Below are positions 32,973-41,273 of a stretch of DNA of 64,000 nucleotides, in pieces. Where the stretch lies: contig NZ_AKKV01000022.1 of the NCBI RefSeq assembly GCF_000269865.1, positions 62,001 through 126,000 on the forward strand, read 5' to 3'. The translations under genes and the position numbers were made by a program. The stretch is from Fictibacillus macauensis ZFHKF-1. GTDB taxonomy: Bacteria; Bacillota; Bacilli; Bacillales; Fictibacillaceae. A model generated the notes under the pieces. The model had not been told where the DNA came from and did not search any database. It saw nothing but the letters and a program-made list of their open reading frames with translations. Position 1 is the stretch's first letter. Each line of letters starts with the position of its first letter.

Positions 32973-33605
32973 TTAGGCATGATGATAGGAAATTGTCACG
33001 GCAGGGTCTTGATCGTTCAGATGATAAATACGATCACAGACATCGGCAATATCGCTCACATTGTGGCTTACAATGACAGCGCTTGTTCCGTAGTGACGCG
33101 CTTGCTCCAAAAGAGTCTTTACCACTTCACGACTATTCGCAGTTAACGTTTCCATAGGTTCATGAAGCAAGAGGAGCTTCGGCTGATCGATAAACGCCTG
33201 CACGAGGCCAAGACGTTGCAGTTTATCTTTTGTATACGTTTTCACAGGACGGCAACAATGTGGATCGAGCCCGAACATCGCCATCAACTCTTGAATTTCT
33301 TCAACGGTGCTGCCTGCTGATTCGATATTATCAAAGCCTGATAAACGTTCAACGAAGTGCGGCTTATCAATTAAAAAACCAACATCATCCCATTGTACTT
33401 CGGCAAAAACCGTTTCATCTTGCTTCGGGTACATTAAACGCGCGAGCAATTGTAAAATCATTGTTTTTCCTGAACCATTGTGATCTACGACGCCAATAAT
33501 CTCTTGCGGACAAAGGACTAGCGGTAATTCTCTTAACACTCTTTTTTCTTGAGAAGTCAAAGGCCAACACTCCTTTAAATCAATATGTAAAAAGAATGGG
33601 TTCAC
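32973..33605 (-). CDS. Orphan ABC ATPase with degenerate catalytic motifs
   Basis: The 210-residue protein starts at GTG 33605 after GGGAAAGGG; its first strand FFLHIDLKEC supports that start, though a TTG at 33560 after AAAGGAG is an alternative. It has ABC-ATPase order but altered motifs: Walker A reads DHNGSGKT (first Gly replaced by Asp), the signature region reads YTKDKLQRLGLVQAF in place of SGGxxQR, and Walker B reads LLLLHEPMETLT (Asp replaced by His). The switch region SHNVSDIADVCDRI is present. No permease gene is next to it. It may bind but not hydrolyse ATP, or be decaying. It is convergent with the kinase gene. Confidence 0.8.
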   Translation of the reverse strand: MNPFFLHIDLKECWPLTSQEKRVLRELPLVLCPQEIIGVVDHNGSGKTMILQLLARLMYPKQDETVFAEVQWDDVGFLIDKPHFVERLSGFDNIESAGSTVEEIQELMAMFGLDPHCCRPVKTYTKDKLQRLGLVQAFIDQPKLLLLHEPMETLTANSREVVKTLLEQARHYGTSAVIVSHNVSDIADVCDRIYHLNDQDPAVTISYHHA

Positions 33606-33651
33606 AAACCCTTTCCCTTATTTCTTGTGGAAGAAACCTTACAATATACAG

Positions 33652-33708
33652 TTTACCGTGTAAATCTTAAAGAATAGTGAAGAGAAATCTTAAGGTTTTC
33701 TTAAGATT
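33652..33708. promoter_or_regulatory. Inverted-repeat cluster in a divergent promoter region
   Basis: TTTACCGTGTAAA (33652-33664 region) is an inverted repeat; AATCTTAAG (33686-33694) pairs with CTTAAGATT (33700-33708), 9 bp around GTTTT. AAATCTTA occurs twice directly. There is no T-tail in either direction, so I favour an operator over a terminator. Confidence 0.4.
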
Positions 33709-33781
33709 ACAAAACAAGACAGAAGACCCACGCTAAGAAGATGTTTCTAGTGGTAAAATTTAGATAATTGAGGTGATGATA

Positions 33782-34807
33782 ATGAATACGAAACGAAACG
33801 AAGAATCGACCAGTGTGGGACGACTGAAGCATCATGTTGAAGCATTTTATAAAGAACATCAGCCCAACCATTGTGAACCCGCTAAAGCCTATTATTTTAA
33901 CCCTGGTGATCCATTAGAAATGATGGCTGCGTATGAAAGTCATGAGCCAATGCCACATTGGCATTACGTATCCTATGGACTCTCTAAACACAACCTTACA
34001 AACGAGAAAGAGAGCACCATTCATTTCGAATTGACCATTCGCTTAAAAAAGGTCCCAGGCGTAACAGAGCCTCCGAATTGGGTCCCAGCCGTTTTTCATA
34101 GTATTGCAGAATACGTGTTAGTATTGGGCCGCCCTTTGAAGCATGGTACGTGGATAAGTGATATTGATGCGACTTTTGATGCATTAGATAGCAATTTAGT
34201 TGGATTAGTTTGTAATGAGGATCCTGATCTCGGTCGAGTTCAAACCGAACACGGCGTGACTACTTTTCTTCAACTTACGGGCATTACAGCTGACGAGATG
34301 GAAGCGATGCAGGCTTACGATACGCTAGCCGTTCTTGACATCGCCCGAGAGATGAATCTGCTTCAAAAAGGCATGACGGACCTAGACAGAGCCTCTTTTT
34401 TGCAAAATGAAGCCTTCACATCGGCAGTAGCGCTAGGAACGGAGCGCGATGGCTCGTCAACAGGTTATCTCTTTGTTGAGAATATGTCCTTCACACTAAA
34501 GAAATCATTCTTTGGACGCATGAAATATTACTTGAGAATTCCAGTAAATCAAGCAGCGCAACTAGGCCGTCTTTTTAAGGGACGTTTAACGAAAAACAGA
34601 AACTTAGCGCTGGATTCGGGACAAAGGAAACTTATGTTTTTACCGAGTCAAAAAGAGGAAGGTTTTGAGATCGACGACCGTCAACTTGAAGGAGAAGTGC
34701 TCATGCTTTCGAATGAAACGATCTTAGAGTTAGTAGCAATTTTTCAACCAAAAGCAGGTACATATAAATTAATAACGGTGCAAGGTATGACGGTGGAAAT
34801 TGTATAA
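33782..34807 (+). CDS. SUFU-domain protein, copy 1
   Basis: The start is the ATG at 33782, after GAGGTG. The 341-residue protein shows the Suppressor-of-Fused domain (residues ~15-205): HVEAFYKEHQP, DPLEMMAAYESHEPMPHWHYVSYGLS, FELTIRLKK, EPPNWVPAVFHSIAEYVL, FLQLTGITADEMEAMQAYDTLAVLDIAREMNLL and the conserved TDLDRAS. Bacterial SUFU proteins are found as immunity proteins of polymorphic toxins and in uncharacterised roles. The ~130-residue C-terminus is shared with copy 2, whose gene lies 15 bp downstream. No toxin gene is adjacent. Confidence 0.85.
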   Translation: MNTKRNEESTSVGRLKHHVEAFYKEHQPNHCEPAKAYYFNPGDPLEMMAAYESHEPMPHWHYVSYGLSKHNLTNEKESTIHFELTIRLKKVPGVTEPPNWVPAVFHSIAEYVLVLGRPLKHGTWISDIDATFDALDSNLVGLVCNEDPDLGRVQTEHGVTTFLQLTGITADEMEAMQAYDTLAVLDIAREMNLLQKGMTDLDRASFLQNEAFTSAVALGTERDGSSTGYLFVENMSFTLKKSFFGRMKYYLRIPVNQAAQLGRLFKGRLTKNRNLALDSGQRKLMFLPSQKEEGFEIDDRQLEGEVLMLSNETILELVAIFQPKAGTYKLITVQGMTVEIV

Positions 34808-34821
34808 GGAGAGGTGTAAAG

Positions 34822-35892
34822 ATGAGTGATGTAACAGAAGAAAAAGCAATCGGTTGGGATGCGATTGATGCCCAACTTCAGAAGGTTTATGGCGATCAAA
34901 AACCAAAGCATTACGGCTCGCTTATTTCGTATCGCCTAGGTGGGGATCATCCACTTGATGGGGTCAGTGTCTATGAAAACGATGAGCCTATTCCGCATTG
35001 GCATTATGTATCATATGGGCTGACGGAATTGTATGAAAAAGAATCGGAAAATAAGGAACTCAGTGGTTATGGATTTGAATTAACGTTTCGTTTAAAAAAA
35101 GAAACAGGCGAAACAGAGCCACCTATGTGGGTGATAAGCTTGCTACAAAATCTTGCTCGCTATGTGATGTCAACGGGCAATGTATTTAGAAATGGTGATT
35201 ATATGAATGCTAATGGGCCCATTTGTGAAGGCGCTGATACTGAATTGAAAGCGCTATCCTTCACAGAAGATGAACAATTGCAAACCATCTCTACAGCACA
35301 TGGAGAAGTAATGTTCCTGCAAGTAATAGGGATCACAGAAGATGAACTTGAAGCCATGCAATGCTGGAATACGAGCGGTGTCTGGCAGACAGCGCAGGAA
35401 ATGAATCTTTTACCGAATGGTATGACGGATTTAAGTCGTGCTTCACTTTTGCAAAATGAAGCTTTTAATCGAAGGATAACAGAAGGGGCGGAGCGAGAAG
35501 GTTCTTCAACAGGCTTTCTTTATGTTGATCAACTAGACTTTACTCTTTCCAAGAAACTTTTTCGTAGCGCCAGTTATACCTTAACGATTGGTGCGCAGCA
35601 AACAAAAATGCTAGGTCTTATATTAAAAGGACGGTTGTTAAAAGGAGAAAGTTTAACCCTTGCTGCGAAGGGATTTGTCATTGTATTTACGCTAAGCCAC
35701 GTGTTTGAAGTGAAACCTACTGAAGCGGGCTATATTCTTATGCTAACAGAAGAGAATATAGAAGAACTCGTCGGGCTGTGGAAGCCGAAAGCGGGCACGT
35801 ATCCGTTGCAATCCGCAAAAGGCATGTCCATGCTCATCGCTCCCACCCACTTGCGAGATTCCAGCGGAAACGTCGTTGAAGTGATCGGTTAA
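34822..35892 (+). CDS. SUFU-domain protein, copy 2
   Basis: The 356-residue product is a paralog of copy 1 along its entire length: DHPLDGVSVYENDEPIPHWHYVSYGLTELY, GFELTFRLKK, EPPMWVISLLQNLARYV, FLQVIGITEDELEAMQCWNTSGV and TDLSRASLLQNEAF. AAGGAGAGGTG precedes the ATG, and the two genes are separated by only 14 bp, so they are cotranscribed and may form a heterodimer or protect against related toxins. The C-terminal extension ends LRDSSGNVVEVIG. Function is unknown. Confidence 0.85.
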   Translation: MSDVTEEKAIGWDAIDAQLQKVYGDQKPKHYGSLISYRLGGDHPLDGVSVYENDEPIPHWHYVSYGLTELYEKESENKELSGYGFELTFRLKKETGETEPPMWVISLLQNLARYVMSTGNVFRNGDYMNANGPICEGADTELKALSFTEDEQLQTISTAHGEVMFLQVIGITEDELEAMQCWNTSGVWQTAQEMNLLPNGMTDLSRASLLQNEAFNRRITEGAEREGSSTGFLYVDQLDFTLSKKLFRSASYTLTIGAQQTKMLGLILKGRLLKGESLTLAAKGFVIVFTLSHVFEVKPTEAGYILMLTEENIEELVGLWKPKAGTYPLQSAKGMSMLIAPTHLRDSSGNVVEVIG

Positions 35893-35904
35893 GCAGTAGA
35901 ATAG

Positions 35905-35949
35905 AAAAAAGAAGGTTCTGTTGATCAAAGATCAAGAACCTTCTTTTTT
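35905..35949. terminator. Bidirectional terminator
   Basis: AAAGAAGGTTC and TTGATC pair with GATCAA and GAACCTTCTTT around AAA, with A6 and T6 flanks. It serves the SUFU pair and the minus-strand gene ending at 35956. Confidence 0.9.
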
Positions 35950-35955
35950 ATGTGC

Positions 35956-36180
35956 TTATTTTTGTTTTACGCGGATTGGCGATACGCTCCAACGTTTGCA
36001 TTTTGGGCAACGAACAGGAGAGAAGCCCATAATTTCAAATGTAAAAAGCTCTTGAACAGTCGATAAGGAGAATGTCTCTCCGCATTTTGGACATTTGTAT
36101 TCGAATTTTTTAGTTGTTAATTTGGCAAGAACAATAAGAATGACTGCAATACCTACGAGTAAAAGAATTAATCCTAACAT
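35956..36180 (-). CDS. Small membrane-anchored zinc-ribbon protein
   Basis: The 74-residue protein has an N-terminal helix (LGLILLLVGIAVILIVLAKL) and a cytoplasmic zinc ribbon with two CxxC knuckles (YKCPKCGETF and VRCPKCKRW). GAGGAAC precedes the ATG. It lies 32 bp after the ABC permease gene on the same strand, so cotranscription is possible. Similar short TM-plus-ribbon proteins are common in Firmicutes with unknown roles. Confidence 0.72.
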   Translation of the reverse strand: MLGLILLLVGIAVILIVLAKLTTKKFEYKCPKCGETFSLSTVQELFTFEIMGFSPVRCPKCKRWSVSPIRVKQK

Positions 36181-36212
36181 GTGTTTGTTCCTCTTTTCAA
36201 TTTTTTTATTTA

Positions 36213-37859
36213 TTACATAAGACGGTGCATCAGTTTTTGAGCATTCACCTTAAGATAAAGTAATAGCAGTACGATCAATACGAGATAGACGATGAATATA
36301 CTAACAAAGGCAGTCAGCGGCATGACCGTTACTTTTAGGAAAAGTAACATGAAGGAACCTGAAAGTAAGGAAAGCGCTAAATTGGTTAATATTTTTAAAC
36401 CAGGCCGGACAGCGGTATATTCATTATCCCAATCAAGAGACGGAGAATGAAGATCGAGAATCAACCCCGTTAAACTACTGAAAATAATAACTAAACTACA
36501 TAAAATGATGCCTTCTATCATGAGCAGGAGTGGCATTTTAAACAGCCATGCTATGATTGTGACAGCGAGTATATTCAAACTATTAAAAAGCACCGTTGGT
36601 AGTACTTTTGCAAATAGTTGCTTCGTATAACTAACGGGAATGTATTTCATAAACATGGCGTTTTTTCCTTCGCGCGTCAATGGCGTAGTCCCCATCGTAT
36701 TTACCGTTCCCATAAAGATGACAGCAAATACAAAAGCACTTAGAAGTAAACTTTGGTACGCGAGCGGAACGTCTTGTAGGGAAAATTCATTACCCTCCAT
36801 AATCAGACCATAGTTCATAATCACTGAACCAACAGCAATGGCTGGAACGAGTAAGCTTCGTCCGACCCCATAGAGTAAAAAAGGCGTGGTGCGCAAAAGG
36901 ATGCGCATGTCCTTTACGAAATAAGAGCGAATAATCGAACGCTGCTGAAGCGTTGAAGTTAGTTCATTTTTATTTAACGTTTTTCTCGTCGCCCCTGTGT
37001 TTTGTAACCCGAGTAAGCCTTTAAAGTACAACCGATCGGCAACAAAGAAAGCGAGAACGGCAAAGGCAATCGAGATTGCTACGAAAAGGAATAGATAAAG
37101 CCACCCTTTTAGTGTGCCTGCCTCTTGTAACGCAGCATCTCCAAATCGCAAGGAAACGATAAAAGAAGAAAGCTTTGCGAACAGAGAGGATTGCAACGCC
37201 AAGCCACTGTTTGATAAGTACGAAGCGCCTGGCAAATAATCAAACAGATTTTTCATGAGATAAGCTGAAGCTAAGCCGAAAATTCCAACGATCAAGCGAA
37301 TTCTTTCTTTGTTCTTTCCAATGTTAATAAAACGCATGAGTAGCATCGTCACCAGTAAAGAAATAACGAGCGGAACCATCGGTAAAAGAATAAAGAGGAT
37401 GAGAACCGTTACATAATAACTACTACCAAGGTGAGCAGCCACACCATAATTTATTAATACAGGCAAAAGAATCAATGCTTCGACGGCATATTGCATGATG
37501 ATGACCGTTATAAGTTTGGCTGCGACAATTTGCCGCGGCAAAATGGGTAGTGGTAATAAGATTTCAACATCTGAAGAAAAGTAAAAATACATGATCACCG
37601 TTAAAATCCCAAAGACGAGGGTAACCAACGTCATAATGGATAAGATGGATAACGTCAAAAGTCCTTCTTGTCCCATTGCTTTTAGAAAAGGATACGTTGT
37701 ATAAACACCTTTACTAATAAAGTAAAGAAGTGGTAACCCACCAATGGTAATGAGAAAAAACATGGCAGTGAGACGTGATCTTCTGTTCGCTTTTTTGCCG
37801 GAGCCCTCACTTGTGCCGTTTTTCAAAAAAAGTTTGGTTAACAGCCATGTGTTACTCAT
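36213..37859 (-). CDS. ABC transporter permease
   Basis: I start at the ATG at 37859, whose sequence overlaps the upstream ATPase stop by 8 bp; GGAG lies 11 bases before it. The 548-residue protein has about 12-14 hydrophobic segments with a middle cytoplasmic region (KTLNKNELTSTLQQRSIIRSYFVKDMRILLRTTPFLLYG) and the TPLTREGKNAMFMKYIPVSYTKQLFAKVLP block seen in large YthQ/EcsB-like exporters. It pairs with the ATPase encoded upstream. Substrate unknown; such exporters affect cell envelope and secretion. Confidence 0.82.
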   Translation of the reverse strand: MSNTWLLTKLFLKNGTSEGSGKKANRRSRLTAMFFLITIGGLPLLYFISKGVYTTYPFLKAMGQEGLLTLSILSIMTLVTLVFGILTVIMYFYFSSDVEILLPLPILPRQIVAAKLITVIIMQYAVEALILLPVLINYGVAAHLGSSYYVTVLILFILLPMVPLVISLLVTMLLMRFINIGKNKERIRLIVGIFGLASAYLMKNLFDYLPGASYLSNSGLALQSSLFAKLSSFIVSLRFGDAALQEAGTLKGWLYLFLFVAISIAFAVLAFFVADRLYFKGLLGLQNTGATRKTLNKNELTSTLQQRSIIRSYFVKDMRILLRTTPFLLYGVGRSLLVPAIAVGSVIMNYGLIMEGNEFSLQDVPLAYQSLLLSAFVFAVIFMGTVNTMGTTPLTREGKNAMFMKYIPVSYTKQLFAKVLPTVLFNSLNILAVTIIAWLFKMPLLLMIEGIILCSLVIIFSSLTGLILDLHSPSLDWDNEYTAVRPGLKILTNLALSLLSGSFMLLFLKVTVMPLTAFVSIFIVYLVLIVLLLLYLKVNAQKLMHRLM

Positions 37860-38577
37860 TTTTTGTAATCTCCAAGAAGAGTTTTTCAAGCGAATCATCT
37901 TGATGGAAATTGCCTTTAATTTCGTCCATCGTACCGGTTAACACGATTTGCCCTTTATTAATAATAGCGACGCGATCACAAAGCTTTTCAACAACATCTA
38001 ATCCATGTGTAGAGAAGAAGACTGTTTTTCCTTTGTTGGCATGGTCGCGCATCATTTTTTTAAGCTCAAATGCCGCTTTTGGATCAAGTCCGGTCAATGG
38101 TTCATCAAGAATCCAAACATCGGGATCATGGAGGAGTGCCCCCATGACCATCACTTTTTGGCGCATACCGTGCGAATAACTTTGAATGTGATCACCAAGC
38201 GCGCTTTCTAAATCAAAGGCAGAAGCGAGCGACGAGATTCGTTCTTGACGTAGGCTCTTAGGCACTTTGTAAATATCGCCCATAAAGTTTAGATATTCTA
38301 AGCCTTTTAAGCGAAGAAACATATCAGGGCTATCGGGTACGTACCCGAAGCTTCGTTTCGCTTTCATCGAATCAGAGGTGATATTGTAACCGTTAATTTC
38401 AATAGAACCTTCATCTATATCGGTAATGCCAGTTAACATTTTAATAGTTGTTGTTTTCCCTGCACCGTTCGGACCGAGAAAGCCAAACACTTCACCACCA
38501 TTGACAGTTAAATGCAAATCATCAACAGCTTTTCTTTTGCCATTATAACTTTTTGTGACATGAGAAAATGTTATCAT
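37852..38577 (-). CDS. ABC transporter ATP-binding protein (YthP-like)
   Basis: The 241-residue ATPase is complete: FLGPNGAGKTTTIKML Walker A, SFGYVPDSPDMFLRLKGLEYLNFMG Q-loop region, SHGMRQKVMVMGALLHDP signature, VWILDEPLTGLDPKAA Walker B and STHGLDVVEKLCDRVAIINKG switch. It belongs to the exporter class (CcmA/NatA-like). It drives the permease encoded by the overlapping downstream gene. The upstream region to 38853 is AT-rich with no gene. Confidence 0.9.
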   Translation of the reverse strand: MITFSHVTKSYNGKRKAVDDLHLTVNGGEVFGFLGPNGAGKTTTIKMLTGITDIDEGSIEINGYNITSDSMKAKRSFGYVPDSPDMFLRLKGLEYLNFMGDIYKVPKSLRQERISSLASAFDLESALGDHIQSYSHGMRQKVMVMGALLHDPDVWILDEPLTGLDPKAAFELKKMMRDHANKGKTVFFSTHGLDVVEKLCDRVAIINKGQIVLTGTMDEIKGNFHQDDSLEKLFLEITKNE

Positions 38578-38853
38578 TGAAGTTTCCTTTCTTTCGTACG
38601 GTACGTGTAGTTTGCCTAGTACTTAGAGATGTTATAAGATTTTTACGGATAATACAATTAAAAATCCATTAATTTTATCATTTTTTAAGGTACCATCCTT
38701 GTTTTAAAGGATTAGTTAAGGATGAAAAGTTTTAAGAAGCAACTAGGGACTTTAGATGGAAAATCATGCAATCGTATTTAAGATATTTTCCAGAAGAGAT
38801 TGATTTATGGTAATCTTTAAATTATTCTACAATAAAAATAAGCAGGTGGGGAA

Positions 38854-39381
38854 ATGAGCAAAAAGTGGTTGATTGTTTTACTTATTATAATCGTTGCAGT
38901 TGGGGGCTTTATCTATTACTTACCCTATTCAAAAACGTTTACTCGTTCAACGGATTTGTCGCATGAAGCAACAGATGGCGTGACGCTTCATGACAACATA
39001 CATAGTCATTCATTTGTGAAGCGGTTCGGTAAACCGATCGAACAAATTAGCAATGAGAACTATGATTATTTTGATTGGAAAAATGGATTAGAAACAGCAA
39101 GTGTAACAGAGGGGAAACATAAGGGCGACATTATGCGAATCATTATTACAGGTTCAGAAGGAGATCCGTATGGCAATGCCTTACAGACAAAAAAAGGCAT
39201 AAAGCTCGGAGATACGTTACAACAGGTAATTCAGCGCTATGGTGATCGTTATTATAAAGGGAAAGAATCCGGACTCACTTCAATCGGCTACATTGATCGT
39301 GATAGTGGACGTACGATTGAATTTCGTTGTGAAGAGGGAGAGCGCATTACTGAAATTCGTCTAGATGATGAGAATTTATAG
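38854..39381 (+). CDS. Membrane-anchored protein of unknown function
   Basis: The 175-residue protein has one N-terminal hydrophobic segment (WLIVLLIIIVAVGGFIYYLPY) without an obvious cleavage site, so it is probably anchored with its C-terminal domain outside. That domain contains DGVTLHDNIHSHSFVKRFGKP, DYFDWKNGLETASVTEG, GIKLGDTLQQVIQRYGDRYY and GRTIEFRCEEGERITEIRLD. The GIKLGDT..V...YG pattern recurs in small Bacillus lipoproteins and SmpA-like folds. AGGTGGGG precedes the ATG, and a terminator follows; it is monocistronic. Confidence 0.72.
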   Translation: MSKKWLIVLLIIIVAVGGFIYYLPYSKTFTRSTDLSHEATDGVTLHDNIHSHSFVKRFGKPIEQISNENYDYFDWKNGLETASVTEGKHKGDIMRIIITGSEGDPYGNALQTKKGIKLGDTLQQVIQRYGDRYYKGKESGLTSIGYIDRDSGRTIEFRCEEGERITEIRLDDENL

Positions 39382-39382
39382 A

Positions 39383-39432
39383 AAAGATGGCAGCATGCAG
39401 GGTGTTTCATTCTCTGTATGCTGCTATTTTTT
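39383..39432 (+). terminator. Terminator
   Basis: GGCAGCATGCAG pairs with CTCTGTATGCTGCT through a slightly imperfect stem, followed by T7. Confidence 0.82.
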
Positions 39433-39534
39433 TAAATTATAAAAAAATTTACACAAAAAATGTTGCGTAAAAGAAACTTTTTGATATAGTAATAGTATTA
39501 TGAAAATATTATTTTAAAGGGGGATCATTACTGT

Positions 39535-40332
39535 ATGAATGCTTTGAAAAAAGTTAGTGTGTTTTTCGTTGTATTCGCTTTCATTCTATCGGCTTTTTCC
39601 ATAACGAGCCATGCAGAGGAAGCGCAACCACAGCCGTCAAATCTACAAATGTTAACGTTTAGTAGCCTTTCTTATTATGATATGGAAGCAGCAAGTGCCC
39701 AAACGACATTATCGGTAGGAGAATTTTTAAGTAGTACGAAGCAACCTTATGCAAAAATAACAAAAGAATTTAAGGACGAACTGAAAAGCCAGAACGTATC
39801 TGTAGAAGATGTGATTACGAAAGCGCAGTTAAACGACTGGAAAGTGTACAAAACAATGGACAAATGGGACATTGGCTTTTACGGCGTTATTTTCAAAAAT
39901 GTGAAAACAGATCAATATGTGCTAACGTATCGCGGAACAAACGGTGGATTCGATTACATAACAGATCTTCTGCTCGCAACGAAAAACTATGAAATCTCAC
40001 AAACAGGCTTCGCTAAATTGCTCGTAAGCGAATTACCAGAAGGTGTGAATAAAGACCATGTATTTGCTACGGGCCATTCTCTTGGTGGTTATCTTGGTGC
40101 GCGAGTAGGAGCAGAGAAAGGGTTTAAAACGGTTGTTTTTAACGCGCCTGGCTTTCAAAAAGATTACTTAAAGAGCTTGCGCGATACGCACGTTTTTAAA
40201 TACGAAAACTACGTAACCAATCAAGATATTAAATACGACCTCGTAAGCAACTGGGGCCACTTGATCGGCGAACGTGTCGTTTACAAAGGCTATAAACATG
40301 GCGTGAAAAACTTCTACGCATACATTCGATAA
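39535..40332 (+). CDS. Secreted class-3-type lipase/esterase
   Basis: The 265-residue protein has a signal peptide (MNALKKVSVFFVVFAFILSAFSITSHA, cleavage near 27) and an alpha/beta-hydrolase core with YVLTYRGTNGGFDYITDLLLA (oxyanion region) and the nucleophile elbow FATGHSLGGYLGARVG, where Ser is the catalytic residue. Asp in YVTNQDIKYDLVSNWG and a later His (NWGHLIG or YKHGV) complete the triad. It resembles lipase class 3 / DUF2974 hydrolases. The substrate is unknown. It is monocistronic and ends in a terminator. Confidence 0.85.
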   Translation: MNALKKVSVFFVVFAFILSAFSITSHAEEAQPQPSNLQMLTFSSLSYYDMEAASAQTTLSVGEFLSSTKQPYAKITKEFKDELKSQNVSVEDVITKAQLNDWKVYKTMDKWDIGFYGVIFKNVKTDQYVLTYRGTNGGFDYITDLLLATKNYEISQTGFAKLLVSELPEGVNKDHVFATGHSLGGYLGARVGAEKGFKTVVFNAPGFQKDYLKSLRDTHVFKYENYVTNQDIKYDLVSNWGHLIGERVVYKGYKHGVKNFYAYIR

Positions 40333-40336
40333 GGAC

Positions 40337-40372
40337 AAAAAACTCTGGAGACGACATCTTCAGAGTTTTTTT
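40337..40372. terminator. Terminator between convergent genes
   Basis: AAAAACTCTG pairs with CAGAGTTTTT around a 13-base loop. It overlaps the last codons of the minus-strand gene ending at 40360. Confidence 0.85.
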
Positions 40373-40896
40373 AGATAGGTGTAATGTTCGTGGGCCAGCG
40401 ACGGGAGTAGAAAGTCACGACGCTCAATGGCCGCGATAAGAGAGGAAGCCGTTTCACGAGCGAGCGAAACATCCTCAAAGCGTAACCCTTGAGTACGCGC
40501 TTCTTCTAGCTCGTCTTCATCGAGCAGAAAGCAAGAGCCATCAGGCAATAAGACAAGATCTAAATACAAGTCATCCCAATAGAGACGATGATCAGACGTC
40601 ATCCCATGAGCACGGGCAATATCAATGTAATGCTGCACAACCTCACCCTTTTCATTAAACATTGTCGTCATCGTATAATGCTGGTGAGACGGAAAATGTT
40701 GCAGCCACGTATACTGATTGCTAGCAATACAATGAGAAATGGAGTCGTATGTACGATAGGCAGGTTCACTCACTTTTTCAATGTAAAGAAAAGAGAGGTG
40801 CCCTGTGAAGTTACTAGATTGCAAGGTGTGTTGCGTGTATGTTCGTTTGAGAAGTCGAGCCCAGTTTCGGCGGTCACTGTATTTTCGTTGCAGCAT
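40360..40896 (-). CDS. DUF402 family protein (NtdP/YgaC-like)
   Basis: The 178-residue protein carries the DUF402 beta-barrel: WLQHFPSHQHYTMTTMFNEKGEVVQHYIDIA, then RLYWDDLYLDLVLLPDGSCFLLDEDELEEA, whose acidic residues bind the metal. DUF402 includes Mg-dependent nucleoside tri/diphosphate phosphatases. It is shorter at the N-terminus than fused members. AGGAGAG precedes the ATG. The gene stands alone; a possible housekeeping nucleotide phosphatase. Confidence 0.8.
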   Translation of the reverse strand: MLQRKYSDRRNWARLLKRTYTQHTLQSSNFTGHLSFLYIEKVSEPAYRTYDSISHCIASNQYTWLQHFPSHQHYTMTTMFNEKGEVVQHYIDIARAHGMTSDHRLYWDDLYLDLVLLPDGSCFLLDEDELEEARTQGLRFEDVSLARETASSLIAAIERRDFLLPSLAHEHYTYLKKL

Positions 40897-40971
40897 GGAA
40901 ATCTCTCCTTTCCTTCATATTACCATTATCCAGTAAGAAACATGGTATACTTTTTTTAGGAGGTGACCGCT

Positions 40972-41226
40972 ATGCAGGCTATATCGCTTGTGATCATGGT
41001 CGTACTGATTCTTTATGTGTTCTTACTGCTACAAAAAACAAAAAAATTAGAGCAACAGAATTGGAAACTGCTACAAGAATCAACCGCAGGATTAGAATTG
41101 CAAGAAGCGGTTCGTCATCGCCTCTCCTATTCTACAGAAATTGAGACCATTAAATTTTTGCGCCTAGAAGTGGGCATGAATCTTCTGCAGGCTAAACAAT
41201 TTGTTGAAAAAGTAAAGAATGCCTAA
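40972..41226 (+). CDS. Small membrane protein with L7/L12-like C-terminus
   Basis: I start at the ATG at 40972 after TAGGAGGTG; the GTG at 40963 lies inside that site. The 84-residue protein has one N-terminal helix (AISLVIMVVLILYVFLLL), a coiled-coil-like linker (KKLEQQNWKLLQESTAGLEL) and a C-terminal motif IKFLRLEVGMNLLQAKQFVEKV that resembles the ribosomal L7/L12 C-terminal domain (IKxxRxxxxxxLxEAKxxVE). Such TM-plus-L7/L12-like proteins occur in Bacillus without known function. Confidence 0.75.
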   Translation: MQAISLVIMVVLILYVFLLLQKTKKLEQQNWKLLQESTAGLELQEAVRHRLSYSTEIETIKFLRLEVGMNLLQAKQFVEKVKNA

Positions 41227-41231
41227 CAAAC

Positions 41232-41271
41232 TGCCGCTTCATGCCCTCTAGGGATGTAGGCGGTTTTTTTG
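41232..41271. terminator. Terminator between convergent genes
   Basis: GCCGCTTCATGCCCT and AGGGATGTAGGCGG form an imperfect stem followed by T7. Confidence 0.75.
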
Positions 41272-41273
41272 TC

